DNA of 64,000 bases from Dugong dugon (GCA_030035585.1 CM057469.1:18098501-18162500), one strand, 5' to 3'; positions 52,456-64,000 are shown, counted from the first letter of the stretch. Numbers and translations are program-made. The notes: generated from the sequence alone by a model not told the origin.

Positions 52456-53186
52456 AAGAAAAAGGTTCAAAGTGAAAGGGTGGAAAAAGATATTCCAAGT
52501 CAACAGTAACAAAGAGAGCTGGGGTAGCTATACTAGTATCAGACAAAATAGACTTGTAACTCAGAAATTGTTGCAAGAGACAAAGACGGACGTTATATAT
52601 TAATAAAAGCTTCAATTTATCCAGGAGATACAGCGATTAAAAACATATGCACACCAAATAACAGAGCTCAAAATATGCAAAGCAAACATTGCCAGAATTG
52701 AAGGAAGAAATAGACAATTCTACAATAATAGTTGGAGACTTCAACATTCCACTTTCAATAACAGAATATCTAGACAGAAGATTAGTCAGAAAATAGAGGG
52801 CTTGAACGACACTATAAAGAGACATATACAGAGCACTTTAACCAACAACAGCAGCATACACATTCTTCTCAATTGTACGTGGAAGAGTCTCCAGGGTAGA
52901 TAGCGTACTAGGCCACAAAACAAGTCTGAATAAATTTAAAAAGATTAAAATCATATGAAGTACTTTCTCTGACAAAAATAACAGAAAGGAAACTGTAAAA
53001 TTCACAAATATCCACATATTAATTAAACAACATATTCTTAAACAACCATCGGGTCAGAGAAGAAATCACAAGAGAAATTAGACAATACTTTGAGATGAAT
53101 GAAGACAAAAACACAGTATACCAAAATGTATGAGATACAACAAAAGCAGTGCTCTACAGGAAATTTATAGGTATAAGTGACTACAT

Positions 53187-53398
53187 GGAGTCCCTGGGTG
53201 ATGCAAATGGTAAAGCACTCAACTACTAGCAGAAAGGTTGGTGGTTCAAACCCACCCAGAGACACCTCGGAAGACAGGCCTGGCAATCTACTTCTGAAAG
53301 GTCACATTCACTGAAAACTCTATGGGGGGAAGTTCTACTCTGCATGCATGGGGTTGCCATGAGTTTGAGTTGACCTGATGGCAACTAACAATGACAAA
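53187..53398 (+). mobile_element. AfroSINE inside L1 ORF2
   Basis: Plus-orientation full-length copy (head gagtccctgggtgatgc). The host L1 reading continues on both sides. Confidence 0.92.
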
Positions 53399-53935
53399 AA
53401 CAAATGTGTACACTAAAAACTAAGAAAAATCTTAAGTCAATAACCTAACTTTACACCTTGGAACTAGAGAAAGAAGAGCAACCTAAACCCAAAGCTACCA
53501 GAGGAAGGAAATAACAAAGATTAGAATGGAAATAAACAAAAGACAAAATAGAAAAAATAAAGAGGATCAGTGAAACAAGAAGCTGGTTCTTTGGAAAGAT
53601 CAACAAAATTGACAAGCATTTAGCTAGACTGAGGACAAAGAGAGAGGGAGAGAGAAAATATGCACATAACTAAAATCAGGTATGAAAGTGGAAGCATTAT
53701 TACTGACCTTACCAAAAGAAAAACATTATAAGAGGATACTATGAACATTTGTAAGCCAATAATCAGGTAATCTAGATGAAATGAACAAATTCATAGAACA
53801 CAAAACTGACTCTAGAAGAAATAGAAAATCTGAACAGATCTGTAAAAAATAAAGAGATTCAATTGGTAAAGATAAATAAATAAATAAATTCAGGACCAGA
53901 TGGCTTTACTGGTGAATTCTACCAAACATTTAAAG

Positions 53936-53971
53936 AAGAAATATATATATATAAATAGAAGTGACAAAAAC

Positions 53972-54011
<40 letters not shown>

Positions 54012-54033
54012 TATATAATTAATTAATTAATTC
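53936..54033 (+). repeat. AT-rich simple repeats
   Basis: Two (TA)n runs (about 53941-53954 and 53974-54016) followed by (AATT)n. They interrupt the L1 reverse-transcriptase region. Confidence 0.9.
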
Positions 54034-54833
54034 AGCAAAGTTGTAGGATACAAGACCAACACACAAAAATCAATTGTGTTTGTATACACCAGCAGCGAAT
54101 AATCTGAAAAGGAATCAAGAAGACAACTTCATTTATAATAGCATCCAAGAGACTAAAATTCTGAGGAATGAAGTTAACCAAGGAGGTGATAAAACTACAA
54201 AACATTGGTGAAAGACATTAAAGAAGACCTAAATAAATGGGAAGCCATCTTGTGTCCATGGATTGAAAGACTTAATATTGCTAAGATGACAAAACTACCC
54301 AAAGTGATCTACAGATTCATTGAAATTCCTATTAAATTCCAATGGCCTTTTTTGCAAAAAATAGCCAAGAGAATACTGAAAAAGAAGAAAAGAGTTGGAG
54401 GACTCAACACATCCTGATTTCAAAACCTACTACAAAGTTACAGTACTCAAAACAGTGTGGTACAGGCATAAGAATAGATAATGTAGACCAATGGAATAAA
54501 ACTGAGAGTTCAGAAATAAATCCATACATCTACGGCTAATTGCTTCCAATTTAATGAAAAGAGAACAGTCTCTTCAAAAAGTGGTGCTAGGACAACTGGA
54601 TATCCACATGTAAAATAATGAAGTTGGGCCCTTCTACTTTACACAATATACAAATACTAAAATGAATCAATGGCCCAACTATGAGAGCTAAAACTATAAA
54701 ACTCTTAGGGGAAAAAAATAGGAGTAAAACTTCATGACTTCAGTTTGGCAGTGGATTCTCAGATATGACACCAAAAGCATGAGAAATGAAATAGATAAAT
54801 TGGACTTCATCAAAAATAAAAACTTCTGTGCAT

Positions 54834-55285
54834 CCGTCTTAGTTATCTAGTGCTGCTAGAACAGAAATACCAAAAGTGGATGGCTTTAACAAAGAGAAGT
54901 TTATTTCCTCACAGTCAAGTAAGCTAACAATCCAAATTCGGGGCGTCAGCTCCACGGGAAGGCTCTCTCTCTGGCTGGCTTTCTCATCAATCTTCCCCCA
55001 GACTAGGAGCTTCACCATGCAGAGACCTAAGTCCAAAGGACTCGCTGTGCTCTCAGCCCTGCTTTCTTGGTGGTATGAGGTCCCCCTGTCTCTCTGGGCA
55101 GTGAAGATGCTCCAGGTAAGGACATGGCTCCTGTCCAAACCAGGCACAAGAGTGTGGTGCAGGCAGGCTGGGTTCACCAAGAAGAGCAAAGTGCTCCCAG
55201 AGCCCAGCTCCGCCTACTGGAATATACCCGCCATCGAGAGGGTAGCAGGCCCCTTTCAAAATGCAAACGCCACCTGGGAGAATTA
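54834..55285 (+). repeat. Unassigned dispersed repeat, copy 1
   Basis: Shares about 250 bases with 59968-60500 (both open with ttatctagtgctgct and contain 'gtggatggctttaacaaag'). The family is not recognised; it may be an LTR or an old LINE end. The open frame at 54876-55286 lies in it and is not a gene. Confidence 0.7.
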
Positions 55286-57994
55286 GCTCTCCCTCGCTGC
55301 CCTTGTATGAATTACTGCAATGACTGGCTGATCAGAAGACACTAGCCTGAGGTGGCTGGTTTTTCTGAGAATAGGTATTTTAACTTGTGCTGAGAAAGAA
55401 CAATTTATTAGCTTTGGGAGGCCGACCTGCTTTGAGTGGGTAGCAGACAAGTGGAGGGCAGGGCTTTGTAAGTAGAAAGGAGGCTGGAGGCAGGCCGGCT
55501 TCAAAGGCTGAGAGGAGACGGATTCCCCCCTTCGCCAGCTTGCGTGGCCCCTGCCCCTGGCAGCCTGCCACCCTGAACTGACTTCACCACACCCCCAAGC
55601 TCCACATTCTCAACTGGTCTCTTTTCTCCTGCGGATGTGTTTGTGGGGCCAAGGATAGAGGATATTCTCATTTCTCTCCCCCCACCATCCTCTCCTCCCA
55701 ATTTGTTCAGCACCTAGTGATTTTTAGGGGCAGGTGGCAGGTGTGCAGCAAAACGCCCAAGCCCGTGGAGAAGGGAGCCGTGTAGGCCCGTTCAGGGTTC
55801 CGCAGTCCCATGGGGTCATCTGGGCTCCCTCATCTTCAGGCAGCTGTGCTCCTAAACCTGACAATGACTGAGAACTTTTCAGCCTGGGCGTTCTCTGGGG
55901 GACGGAAGCTGCTCTCTTTCCCTGAAGGCACATTTTCAGTCCCTCCAGCAAAGACGAGGGGAGGGGACCTGTTCCAGGAGTTGCCTCCGGAGCCCACCTA
56001 GCTCTGGCTCAGCCCCTCTCCCCGCCCGCCACTTAAACTGAATCCCGGAGTCCTCAGGATGGCAGGGCCATCTCCCCACAATGGCTGTGGCCCTCCTTTT
56101 CCTCTAATAAGAGCTCCCTTGGGAGAGGCCAATAACAAAACAGAAAAGCCCTCATTAGGGCCTTCCCCAGGAACAGTGACTACGTGAACCCTAATTCCTG
56201 GCCCTGAATTATTCTTTTCTAGCTGCAAAGGAAGGAATCTTTGAGGTCCTTATTAAAACCTATGAAACTTCTGAAGAATGGAGAAATGTGAATCTCTGAG
56301 TCTTTTTTGCAGTGACAGGAATATAAATAGGTCCTGAGGGCATCTGAACCCCAGCAAGGTCAGCCCAGCACCTTCACCCAGCACACCCCTTGGAAGGGAG
56401 AAGCAGTGAACGGCAGCTCGCTGCTGTGTTTATAGAGCACTTTACAGTATACCCAGTGTTTCTCATTTATTCCTGCCTTTGATCTTCAGCACCGCCCTGC
56501 TGAGGTAACCATTACCTCACACCTTTGGAAAGGAACAAGTCAGTGTGTGAGAGGGAAGGTGGGAAAGGCGTTTTTAAAAAAAAAAAAACAGGAAGGACGG
56601 CGTGGCCGTTCATGCATTCATTCCACAAGTATTTATTGGTTACCACAATGTGTCAGATGTGGTGTTCGAAGCTGGGAGACAACAGTAAACAAGACAGACC
56701 TGGTCCAGACTTTATGGAGCTTACAGTCTAGCAAATGTTTCTCGACTGCCCGCCCCTAGCAAGACACTGCTGGCGAAACCCAAGTGCACATCAACTCCAG
56801 CTTAATGGAAGGCTTTCCAATGTCCAGAGTTCCTCCTTCTGTGAGCTCCCCTGTCACCTCAAGCTTACTGCTCCCAAAGTAATTACCATGCTCCCTTTCC
56901 ACGGTGTCAAAGAAAGACACTTTGATCAGGCTGGTGGCATGGGAGAGAAACCAACAACAGCTGTCTCAACTCCAGTCAGCCCAAAGATAGCTAAGAATGT
57001 TAAAGGGCACAAGAGGGAAGTGGAGTGGGAAAGTGAAAAATTACTAGGGGGACGAGAGAAGGGGAATGGAGAATTACTGAGGAAGGTCTGGCAATGCGTT
57101 CACAGATGTGGGCTGTGTAATTGTGCAGTCTTTACTGTAACAGTACACTGTGCAGTTGACAGTGTTGTGCCATCTTGGTTAACAGCCCACCATGGTGTCA
57201 GTGTCTGCCTAGGGATGTGGTCTGGCATTAGCGGAAGTCTGAACTAAAGTTTGGACAAGTACTTGGGGCCAAGCCAGGCTTTCCTGTGTTAAAAGTAATC
57301 AAAACTCAAAGAAACTGAAGCATAAATTTTATTCTGGGCAGTTATTCTGTATGCATATAGGGAGACCATTCTGATTCCAAAGAAGAGTAAATGGCTCTAA
57401 GTAGGCTAGTTACAATGAAGTTTATAAAGAGAAGAGGAGGGAGAAGAACAGAAAATCAACCACTGGCTAATCTTAACATGACTGATTGAACCCTGCCCTC
57501 TCCCTTTACTGAGATCAAATGATACCAGGTCACAAGGTGGTCTCCAGCCTGGCTGCTAAAAAAATCTGGCCCTCCACACAACTGCTGCCATGAGATCTTT
57601 TGAAATTTAAATTAAGTACACCCAATGCCATTTTTTATTAAATCACAAGGTAAAGATCTTCGAACAGGAAAGAAAAGTCAATCAGCAACTTTGGGTGGAA
57701 AAAAACAGGCCAGCAAAACCGCAGGCAGGATTAATTTGGGGTCAGGAATTTTTACAGTTAATATCTGGTTTCCTGGGTAAGAAAAAAATCACAAAATCAA
57801 ACTAAGATGTCTTTTATTATTTTTTCTCTTTGACACTTGTAAGAATTCACAATGGTAACTATTTTCTCTCCTTTCTCCCCCTATTGGCCTGAGAGCTCCT
57901 CAAGGGTAGAGACATTCTCTCCTCAGCCCAATACAGAGTCTGGCACATTGTTCTTAAGATATATCTATCAAATAATCACCTACTATGTGCCAAG
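55286..57994. other. Intergenic, GC-richer, low-repeat region
   Basis: Best candidate for conserved non-coding sequence is 56090-56340 (taataagagctccc, aattattcttttctagc, atataaataggtcc). 56405-56540 resembles MIR and 56605-56735 an L2-age relic. 57260-57780 is repeat-like but unassigned. The 170-codon frame at 56735-57247 has no recognisable domain, and a frame that long is expected about once by chance in a window of this size. Confidence 0.35.
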
Positions 57995-58212
57995 CAAGAC
58001 AGTGCCTGGGTGGCGAAAACAGTTAAGGGCTTAAATACTAACTGAAAGGTTAGAGGTTCAAGTCCACCCAGAGATGCCCCAGAGGAAAGGCCTGGTGATC
58101 TGCTTTTAAAAGGTCACAACCTTGAAAACTCAATGGTGCACAGTTCTACTCTTACACATATGGAGCTGCCCTCATCAGAACTGGCTCCACGGCAGGTAGC
58201 TTGGGTTTTTGT
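57995..58212 (+). mobile_element. AfroSINE
   Basis: Plus-orientation copy, somewhat diverged, ending in a (GTTTTT)n stretch. Confidence 0.9.
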
Positions 58213-58399
58213 TTTTGTTTTTTTAATGTGCCATCATGTTGGTAGCTGAGGCTGTAGAAAGGACTCTCTTTCCTCCAGAGATTCTGAGTCTAGTGGGGGG
58301 AAAAGATAAAGTGGGAAGAAAGGTAAATAAAGATGCAACTGTTTGATCAAAAGGGGGGAAATGCAGAACAGGATTTCAAATTCTCATTGACTCCACACT

Positions 58400-58803
58400 T
58401 TCTAGAGCCATGAAGGCTGTATGAACCACTGGAACTATTGCCCTGGATAATCTTTAAACCTTAAACCAAAAATACCCCCTGAAGTCATCTTAAAACTGAA
58501 CAATACTTTAGCTTAACTAGTAAAAAAGATCTGCCTTGAGCATCCTGCTGTTTTAAGAACTATTTATATGGAATCAAACTGACAACAGCAACTCCAAAGA
58601 TTAGATAGAAACTTCAGGCGGCAGTGAAAGTTTATGTTCATGAGGGAGGAATAACCCAGAAGAGGAGGGTGAGAATGGCTGCACAACTTAAAGAATGTAA
58701 TCAATGTCACTTAATTGTACATGCAGAAACTGTTGAATTGGTGTATGTTTTGCTGTGTATAATCTCAAAAACAACAACAAAATAAATAAAATTTAGAAAA
58801 AAA
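58400..58803 (+). repeat. LINE-like 3' end of the same family as 2034-2263
   Basis: The part from about 58580 on matches the reverse complement of 2055-2263 in order ('gaatcaaactgacaacagc', 'gtgagaatggctgcacaac', 'tgtaatcaatgtcac'). It ends in an A-rich tail at 58770-58805. Confidence 0.6.
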
Positions 58804-59363
58804 AAGTAGCCGTTATTTCAACGTGATAAGCATTTTGAGGAATGAGCGAGTACTCAAGCAGCCCATAGGAGGAAATGCTTGGAGAGGTCTGGGAAGAATG
58901 AGCACAATGTTTCCAGAGGAATATGGGGGAAAGAGAGAAGGGTATTCTGAAGAGAGAAAGTGCTCTCAGCCCAGAGGATGAGGGAGCAGAACTCCGGCTG
59001 GAGTGTGAGAGGTAGCTATCAGGGATGAGGTGGCTGCCATGTAAAGAGCTTGGGCTGGCCAAGTCCTGGGTGCTAACTGCTCGGTGAAGGCTATCAGCAC
59101 TTGAGGGCAGAACAGTCTTTGTCCTTGGAGCCCTTAGCCCTTGTGGTATTATGCCCCTCAGACATAAAATCACAAAATATTTGCGTTGGAAGAGACCTCA
59201 GTAGTTAGCTATTTAGTACAGTTGTCACTGGATATGGAAGTGACTATCCAAGGTCACAAAGCTGGTGGTGGATATGGGACCTAAGCACTCTCTCAGTCTA
59301 TTTCACTCCATCACACATCCCAGGTAACGCCTGTACTTCATCTTCTCAGGAATAGCCTTCAGT
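58804..59363. other. Intergenic sequence
   Basis: 59165-59330 resembles a MIR/L2-age relic ('ttggaagagacctcagtag'). The rest is unique. Confidence 0.35.
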
Positions 59364-59448
59364 ACCAGTTGCCTCGGAGTCGATTCCAAATCATGGTGAC
59401 CCCGTGTGTGTCAGAGTAGAACTGTGCTCCATAGGGTTTTCAATGGCT
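59364..59448 (-). mobile_element. AfroSINE tail fragment
   Basis: The 3' half of an AfroSINE in minus orientation; the tRNA-like head is absent. Confidence 0.85.
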
Positions 59449-59967
59449 GCATAAGGTATTCAATGTATTATCAATGGATGAATGAATTCAATAGTCACAT
59501 GGCAAGGAATCTGAATTCTTGAAAGAAAACCAGAATAGCAAAGGGACTGGATAATACTTTATCTTTTTTGCTAGACAGAAATGCTTATTCTATATAAAGG
59601 GAAGTACAAACCCACACAGTAGAGTCCCAGGGCATGGTTTTTACCTGTGCTTGATGTGTGATGGGTCAAACCTCCTAAGAATCCAGTACGAGTCCAATAT
59701 TAGATATATACAAAAGCTACTAAATTCCAGGATAATGTTTCTTGATAGGGCACAATCCACTTTCTTAGCTAACTCTTGTGTTTATTTCACTTTCATGGTT
59801 GTAAATGCATATGCAGACACATGAACATCACTTTCAATACCTGGTGTTCTACAGTAAACTCTCAAAATGTGGGACATTTATGCGCCTTAACAACATTTTA
59901 CAAAACTCAGCACGTTGCTATGCACAGATGATTCACATCCCGAAATCTCAGACAGAGAAGTATTCTG
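59449..59967. other. Intergenic sequence
   Basis: Unique, AT-rich; nothing seen on either strand. Confidence 0.4.
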
Positions 59968-60500
59968 TGGGCGTCTTGGTTATCTAGTGCTGCTATAACA
60001 GAAATACCACAAGTGGATGGCTTTAACAAAGAGAAATATATTTCCCTACAGTAAAGTAGGCTAGAAGTCCAAATTCAGGGCGCCAGCTCCAGGGGAAGGC
60101 TTTCTCTCTCTGGAGGCTCTGGAGGAAGGTCCTTCTCATCAATCTTCCTCTGGACTAGGAGCTTCTCCGAGCAGGAACCCTGGATCCAAAGGACGTGCTG
60201 TTCTCCCATCACTGCTTTCTTGGTGGTATGATGTCTGGGTCTCTCTGCTTGCTTCTATCTTTTATATCTCAAAAGAGATTGCCTCAAGACACAATCCAAT
60301 CTTGTAGATTGAGTCCTGTCTCATTAACATAACTGCTGCCTATCCCACCTCATTAACATTATAGAGGCAAGATTTACAACACATAGGAAAATCACTTCAG
60401 CCGACAAAATGGTGGACAATCACACAATACTGGGAATCATGGACTAGCCAAATTGATACACATATTTTTGGGGGACACAATTGAGTCCATGACAGTGCCT
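59968..60500 (+). repeat. Unassigned dispersed repeat, copy 2
   Basis: Longer copy of the family at 54834-55285, from 'ttggttatctagtgctgct' to 'attgagtccatgacag'. No coding content. Confidence 0.7.
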
Positions 60501-60956
60501 GTTATTTTCACAGGTTTTGCTTATTAACCACCCAGCTAGGCTCCCTCACACTCCTATGTGCCAGAGGCATTGCTTTCTCACGTCTAAGAAGTAAAATGCC
60601 TAAAGGAGAAATAAAACGATCAGATTGGTTGATCCGTTAAAAAAAAAAAAGTAATTCCAATTCACTCATAGTGGGTCATGCTTCTTAACTCAGCCATAAG
60701 GAAATCCCAATTCATGCAAAAATAATTCTGTCTTCATTATTCCATAATCCAGTGGGTGTCTATGGTAATTTTAACTCTCCTTTCTTGAAAGGAGAAAGAA
60801 GATCAGTGCATATGTCTTAATAATACATTCCTCTTGGTCTTACTGAAATGTTACATTTGTAACCACATTTGACTGCAACACAACCTGGCTCTGCCCCCCC
60901 TCCCCCGCCCAGAGGCGCTTATAGGCCATTATTAATGCAGACGCCTCTAGGGGCTA
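60501..60956. other. Intergenic unique sequence with a small inverted repeat
   Basis: AGAGGCG (60911-60917) and CGCCTCT (60942-60948) form a perfect 7-bp inverted repeat around an AT-rich loop with a TTAAT core. An A-run lies at 60639-60650. Possible conserved element; not tested. Confidence 0.4.
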
Positions 60957-61055
60957 TAATTTGGAACTCAATTTGCCATAAAATTGTCCTACATGTCACC
61001 TTAGTAATCAGAGATCATGTGGCCCGTGAAACACATTGAACTGAAAGATGGCACT
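60957..61055 (+). repeat. 99-bp inverted duplicate, left arm
   Basis: Matches the reverse complement of 62254-62352 over 99 bases with 2 mismatches and no gap. It is not part of any transposon recognised in the window. It sits in unique sequence continuous on both sides, so this is probably the original copy. Confidence 0.93.
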
Positions 61056-62253
61056 TCTTGGAAATTAATGTCAAATTTTCCCCAACAGTAAAAAGGCACT
61101 AGCCATTGTGTCTGAAGAGAATTTCACTGTTTCTCAGAGATGTTGAAGGGTCAAGATGAGGGTGCCTCACCCACCTTCCTTAAGCTGAACCTACGGGGCC
61201 TCAGAGCAAAACTTTCACACAATAAACATACTGAAACCTGGTCAGCCAAGCGGTCCTTCCCATTGATTCTGATGGTATTTCTTTTCAACCAGAAATCAAT
61301 TCATGGTCTAGCAAAGGATTTTTATGCTGATTCAAGATACAAAAGGCAGTGCAGATGTCAAGTCTGGCAAAGCAAAAGGTAGTTTGGTTGTCAAAATTTT
61401 AGAATTTCTGGGTCATCTTGTTTATATACCAAAAAAAAAAAAAAAAAAAAAAAAAAGGTGTGAAATCTGGGAATACCCTGGAAAAATCTAGGCGTTTGGG
61501 CTCCTGCCTTGTAACTTATGTAAGATGGCTCAAGATCAGGAAGCTCTGGGAGAAGAAGGCAGAGACGTAGGAGGGTGGGAAGGGAGATGTCTGCCTCTGT
61601 CCACCAGCAGAGCTGTGCAGTGGCAGCCAGGTCACCGCCAGCCTGATGGCTCCAGCCACAGAGGAAGCCGGCACTCGCACCTTCATCTGCTCCAGAGGCT
61701 CTTTCGGCAACTTCAGTCAAATCGGCTGCTTTGTTGCCTTATTCTACGGCAGCTATTTTCGTTCTTCCTCCTGATCCTGGTGACTCTTGATTCTGAACTC
61801 AGCCAAGTAGAGTGAGATGGCCCACAAAGGGGCCGCTACAGCTTGCCCTCACTCTGATGCAGGTCTTTCTCACCCCTCACCCCAGTTACAGGTCATGGCA
61901 GCAACATCCCTTCATATTTTCTATAGCAGAGGACAAGGCTGATCCACCTTTACTTACAGTAATATAAGCTACAGAATATGAGGCACTTCTGGATTATTCT
62001 ACTGCTACTTCAAAAAAAAAAAAAAATCCCATTACATATCATGGAGGGACCAGATACAGTATGATAATGATATTCTTTACAAACATGAGAGCATGCCTGC
62101 ACAGACTGCCTTTAATGAAGCAAAATCCTGGCAGAAGATTAAGTCACAGTTCTTTATCACATTATTGAAGTCATTTTATACTTTAGCATTGACTCTCACT
62201 ACTCTGCCTATTTCAAAAGGGGTTGTAAGAGGCTGAAAAGATGAGCAGCACTT
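61056..62253. other. Spacer between the inverted duplicates
   Basis: Mostly unique, with A-runs at 61431-61456 and 62013-62027. Short frames around 61391-61815 on both strands have no recognisable content. Confidence 0.4.
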
Positions 62254-62352
62254 AGTGCCGTCTTTCAGTTCAATGTGTTTCACGGGCCACATGATCTCTG
62301 ATTACTAAGGTGACATGCAGGACAATTTTATGGCAAATTGAGTTCCAAATTA
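62254..62352 (-). repeat. 99-bp inverted duplicate, right arm
   Basis: Reverse-complement copy of 60957-61055. Within a few bases of its right end the sequence becomes an RTE that lacks its own 3' terminus, so the arm sits at a rearrangement breakpoint. Confidence 0.93.
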
Positions 62353-62355
62353 CAG

Positions 62356-62826
62356 GTATGTTTGAGCCATTGTTGCATCCACTGTGTCAATCCATCTCGT
62401 TGACGGTCTTCCTCTTTTTCGCTGACCTTCCACTTTACTAAGCATGATGCCCTTCTCCAGGGACTGGTCCCTCCCGATAACATGTGCAAAGTACGTGAGA
62501 CAAAGTCTTGCCATCCTGGCTTCCAAGAAGTGTTCTGGTTGTATTTCTTCCAAGACATATTTGATCCTTCTTCTGGCAGTCCATGGTATAGTCAATATTC
62601 TTCACCAACATCATAATTCAAAGGCGTCAATTCTTCTCTGGTCTTACTTATTCATTGTCCAACTTTCCCATGCATATGAGGCTATTGAAAATACCATGGC
62701 TTGGGTCAAGTGCACCTTAGTCCTTAAACCGACATCTTTGCTTTTTAATACTTTAAAGAAGTCTTTTGCAGCAGGTCTGCTCAATGCAATACATCATTTG
62801 ATTTCTTGATTGCTGCTTCCATGGGC
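62356..62826 (-). mobile_element. RTE fragment missing its 3' terminus
   Basis: Minus-orientation RTE from inside its 3' region ('tgtttgagccattgttgc') to 'gctgcttccatggg'. The terminal about 100 bases with the (CAA)n tail, present in other copies, are absent at the junction with the inverted duplicate. Confidence 0.88.
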
Positions 62827-63282
62827 AAAAACTGGAGTCTGGGGCGCAACAAAGGGGGCCTGATAATCTCCTTTACTTTGGGTTGAGACTGCAAAGGGTT
62901 ACACCCTAGGAATAAGGGTGAAGTGAAGCTTAAGCTACCAATCATCTCAATCAACTGGAGTAAGGTGATCCCAGATTGCTAGTTTGCTTAGCCACGTGTC
63001 AGAAACAAACACAAATCCTCTGGGTGAAGACAACATTTCCCAGGTCTTAATTAGTTCTATATCTTTTCATGTGCAATGTCCAATACGCAACCAAAAAATA
63101 ATCAGGCATACAAAAAGACAAAACTATATTAATGGAAACCAAGGGAAACAGCATATACTTCAAACAGTTACACAGAGGCCCAGGTAATGGAATTATTAAA
63201 CACAGACTTTTTAAAAAGATTAGGCATAGCTATTTTAAAGACAAAAGAGAAAACTGAGAAATTTCCACAGAAACTAGACTAT
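62827..63282 (+). repeat. Old L1 5'-region-like sequence (from about 62990)
   Basis: 62990-63282 resembles the 5' region of old L1s, comparable with 19690-19940 ('attttaaagcagcc' type ending). 62827-62990 is unassigned. Confidence 0.45.
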
Positions 63283-64000
63283 TACTTGGGTGAGAGATGA
63301 GATAGTACATAGTACAGCGGAAACTAACACAACCTACACAAGGAAAGGTCATGAAGGCCCTATAGACACATCCAAACCCCCCCGAGGGACTGAGTTGTTG
63401 GACGGAGGGCTCTGGGGACCATGATCTCGGGGAACATCTAGCTCAATTGGAATGACACTACTTATAAAGATAATGCTCTACATTCTACCTTGGTGAGTAG
63501 TGTCTGGGGTCTTAAAAGCCTATGAGCGGCCATCTAAGATACTCCACTGATCTCATCCCTTCGGGAACAAGGGAGAACGAAGAGAACAGGATACAAGGAA
63601 AAGATTAGTCTGAAGGACTAATGGTCCACAGCTACCAAGGCCTCCACGGGACTGAGCCCAGTACAGCTGGATGGTGCCCGGCTACCACCAATGACTCCTC
63701 TGACCAGGATCACAACAGAGGGTTCTGGGCAGAGCTGGAGTAGGATGTAGAGCATAATTTTAACTCCCAAAAAAAAAAAAAAAAAAAAAAAAGAAGACCA
63801 GATATACTGGCCTAAAGAATACTAGAGAAACCTCGAGAGTGTGGCCCCCAGACACCCTTTCAGCTCAGAGGGGAAGTTACCTTCAAGGTTCGATGTTAAG
63901 CCTGGGAATGGACACCCCAGTAAAACTAAATGGGACTAACGATGTACAGGAGTCCGGTGACAAGGGCCAGAAGGCAGAGGGAGAGTAGGAAACTGATGAT
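63283..64000 (+). mobile_element. L1 3' UTR, cut by the window end
   Basis: Plus-orientation L1 3' UTR comparable with 26555-27250, with an internal A-run at 63769-63792. It continues beyond the window. Confidence 0.87.

Larger units (their letters stand above)
50160..54833 (+). mobile_element. L1, ORF1 end and ORF2, with three insertions
   Basis: Old plus-strand L1. The C-terminal ORF1 domain is at 50340-50480 ('QPRILYPAKYPSKVKEKL'). ORF2 starts at about 51030, continues at about 51935-51972, resumes at 52456, and ends in its C-terminal part near 54833. Inserted are an RTE (51130-51930), an L1 3' end (51973-52455) and an AfroSINE (53187-53398). Fully decayed. Confidence 0.8.

Noticed and set aside
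53936..54033. (TA)n stretch as a replication or regulatory element
   Set aside because: Simple-sequence expansion inside decayed L1; nothing else supports a function.
54876..55286. 136-codon open frame
   Set aside because: Lies in an unassigned dispersed repeat that also occurs at 59968-60500, where the frame is not kept.
56735..57247. 170-codon open frame on the + strand
   Set aside because: No recognisable domain, no splice or promoter context, and its start lies in an L2-age relic. A frame of this length is expected about once by chance in 64 kb on six frames.
41019..64000. Exons of KIF26B, the neighbour in human, on the minus strand
   Set aside because: None of the minus-strand translations resembles a kinesin. 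In human the gene ends tens of kilobases from SMYD3, so it may start beyond the window.

Overview
This is nuclear genomic DNA of a placental mammal, almost certainly an afrotherian and most likely a paenungulate (elephant, sirenian or hyrax). About fourteen tRNA-derived SINEs of the AfroSINE type, many RTE/BovB-like LINE pieces and L1 elements with a distinctive long 3' UTR support this. The exact species cannot be read from the sequence.

One host gene is recognised: the 3' end of SMYD3 (SET and MYND domain lysine methyltransferase) on the + strand. The penultimate coding exon is 14483-14591 and the terminal coding exon is 40703-40804, followed by a short 3' UTR with AATAAA at 40995-41000. 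Bases 1-14482 are the upstream intron, 14592-40702 is a 26.1 kb intron, and everything after about 41.02 kb is intergenic. In human the next gene beyond this end is KIF26B on the opposite strand; no exon of it is seen here.

The rest is layered transposon archaeology. (i) 1-6690: an old minus-strand L1 hit by a 5'-inverted RTE copy (7-bp target duplication) and by a younger L1 (14-bp target duplication). (ii) 8.2-11.0 kb: ancient L1 with RTE pieces in both orientations. (iii) 19.6-36.9 kb: L1 in L1 in the gene's sense orientation, including a 7.6 kb L1 (27704-35290) with 5' UTR, ORF1, ORF2 and 3' UTR, all decayed, whose insertion split the reverse transcriptase of an older L1. (iv) 46.1-47.7 kb: an L1 3' end inside an oppositely oriented L1 3' end, both with target duplications. 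(v) 50.1-54.8 kb: an L1 holding an RTE, an L1 3' end and an AfroSINE. (vi) 63.3-64.0 kb: another L1 3' end.

The points that go beyond routine annotation are: a 99-bp sequence present in inverted orientation 1.2 kb apart with only 2 mismatches (60957-61055 and 62254-62352), the right copy abutting an RTE that has lost its 3' end; an apparently shared composite three-part L1 3' end at two loci; two internally deleted RTE copies with the same 3'-end/5'-end fusion junction, suggesting a non-autonomous family; an exon-like 104-bp segment in the last SMYD3 intron (18102-18205) that would give a different C-terminus; and several repeat-free stretches that look like conserved non-coding sequence. No new multi-gene system, CRISPR array or bacterial or viral gene set is present.
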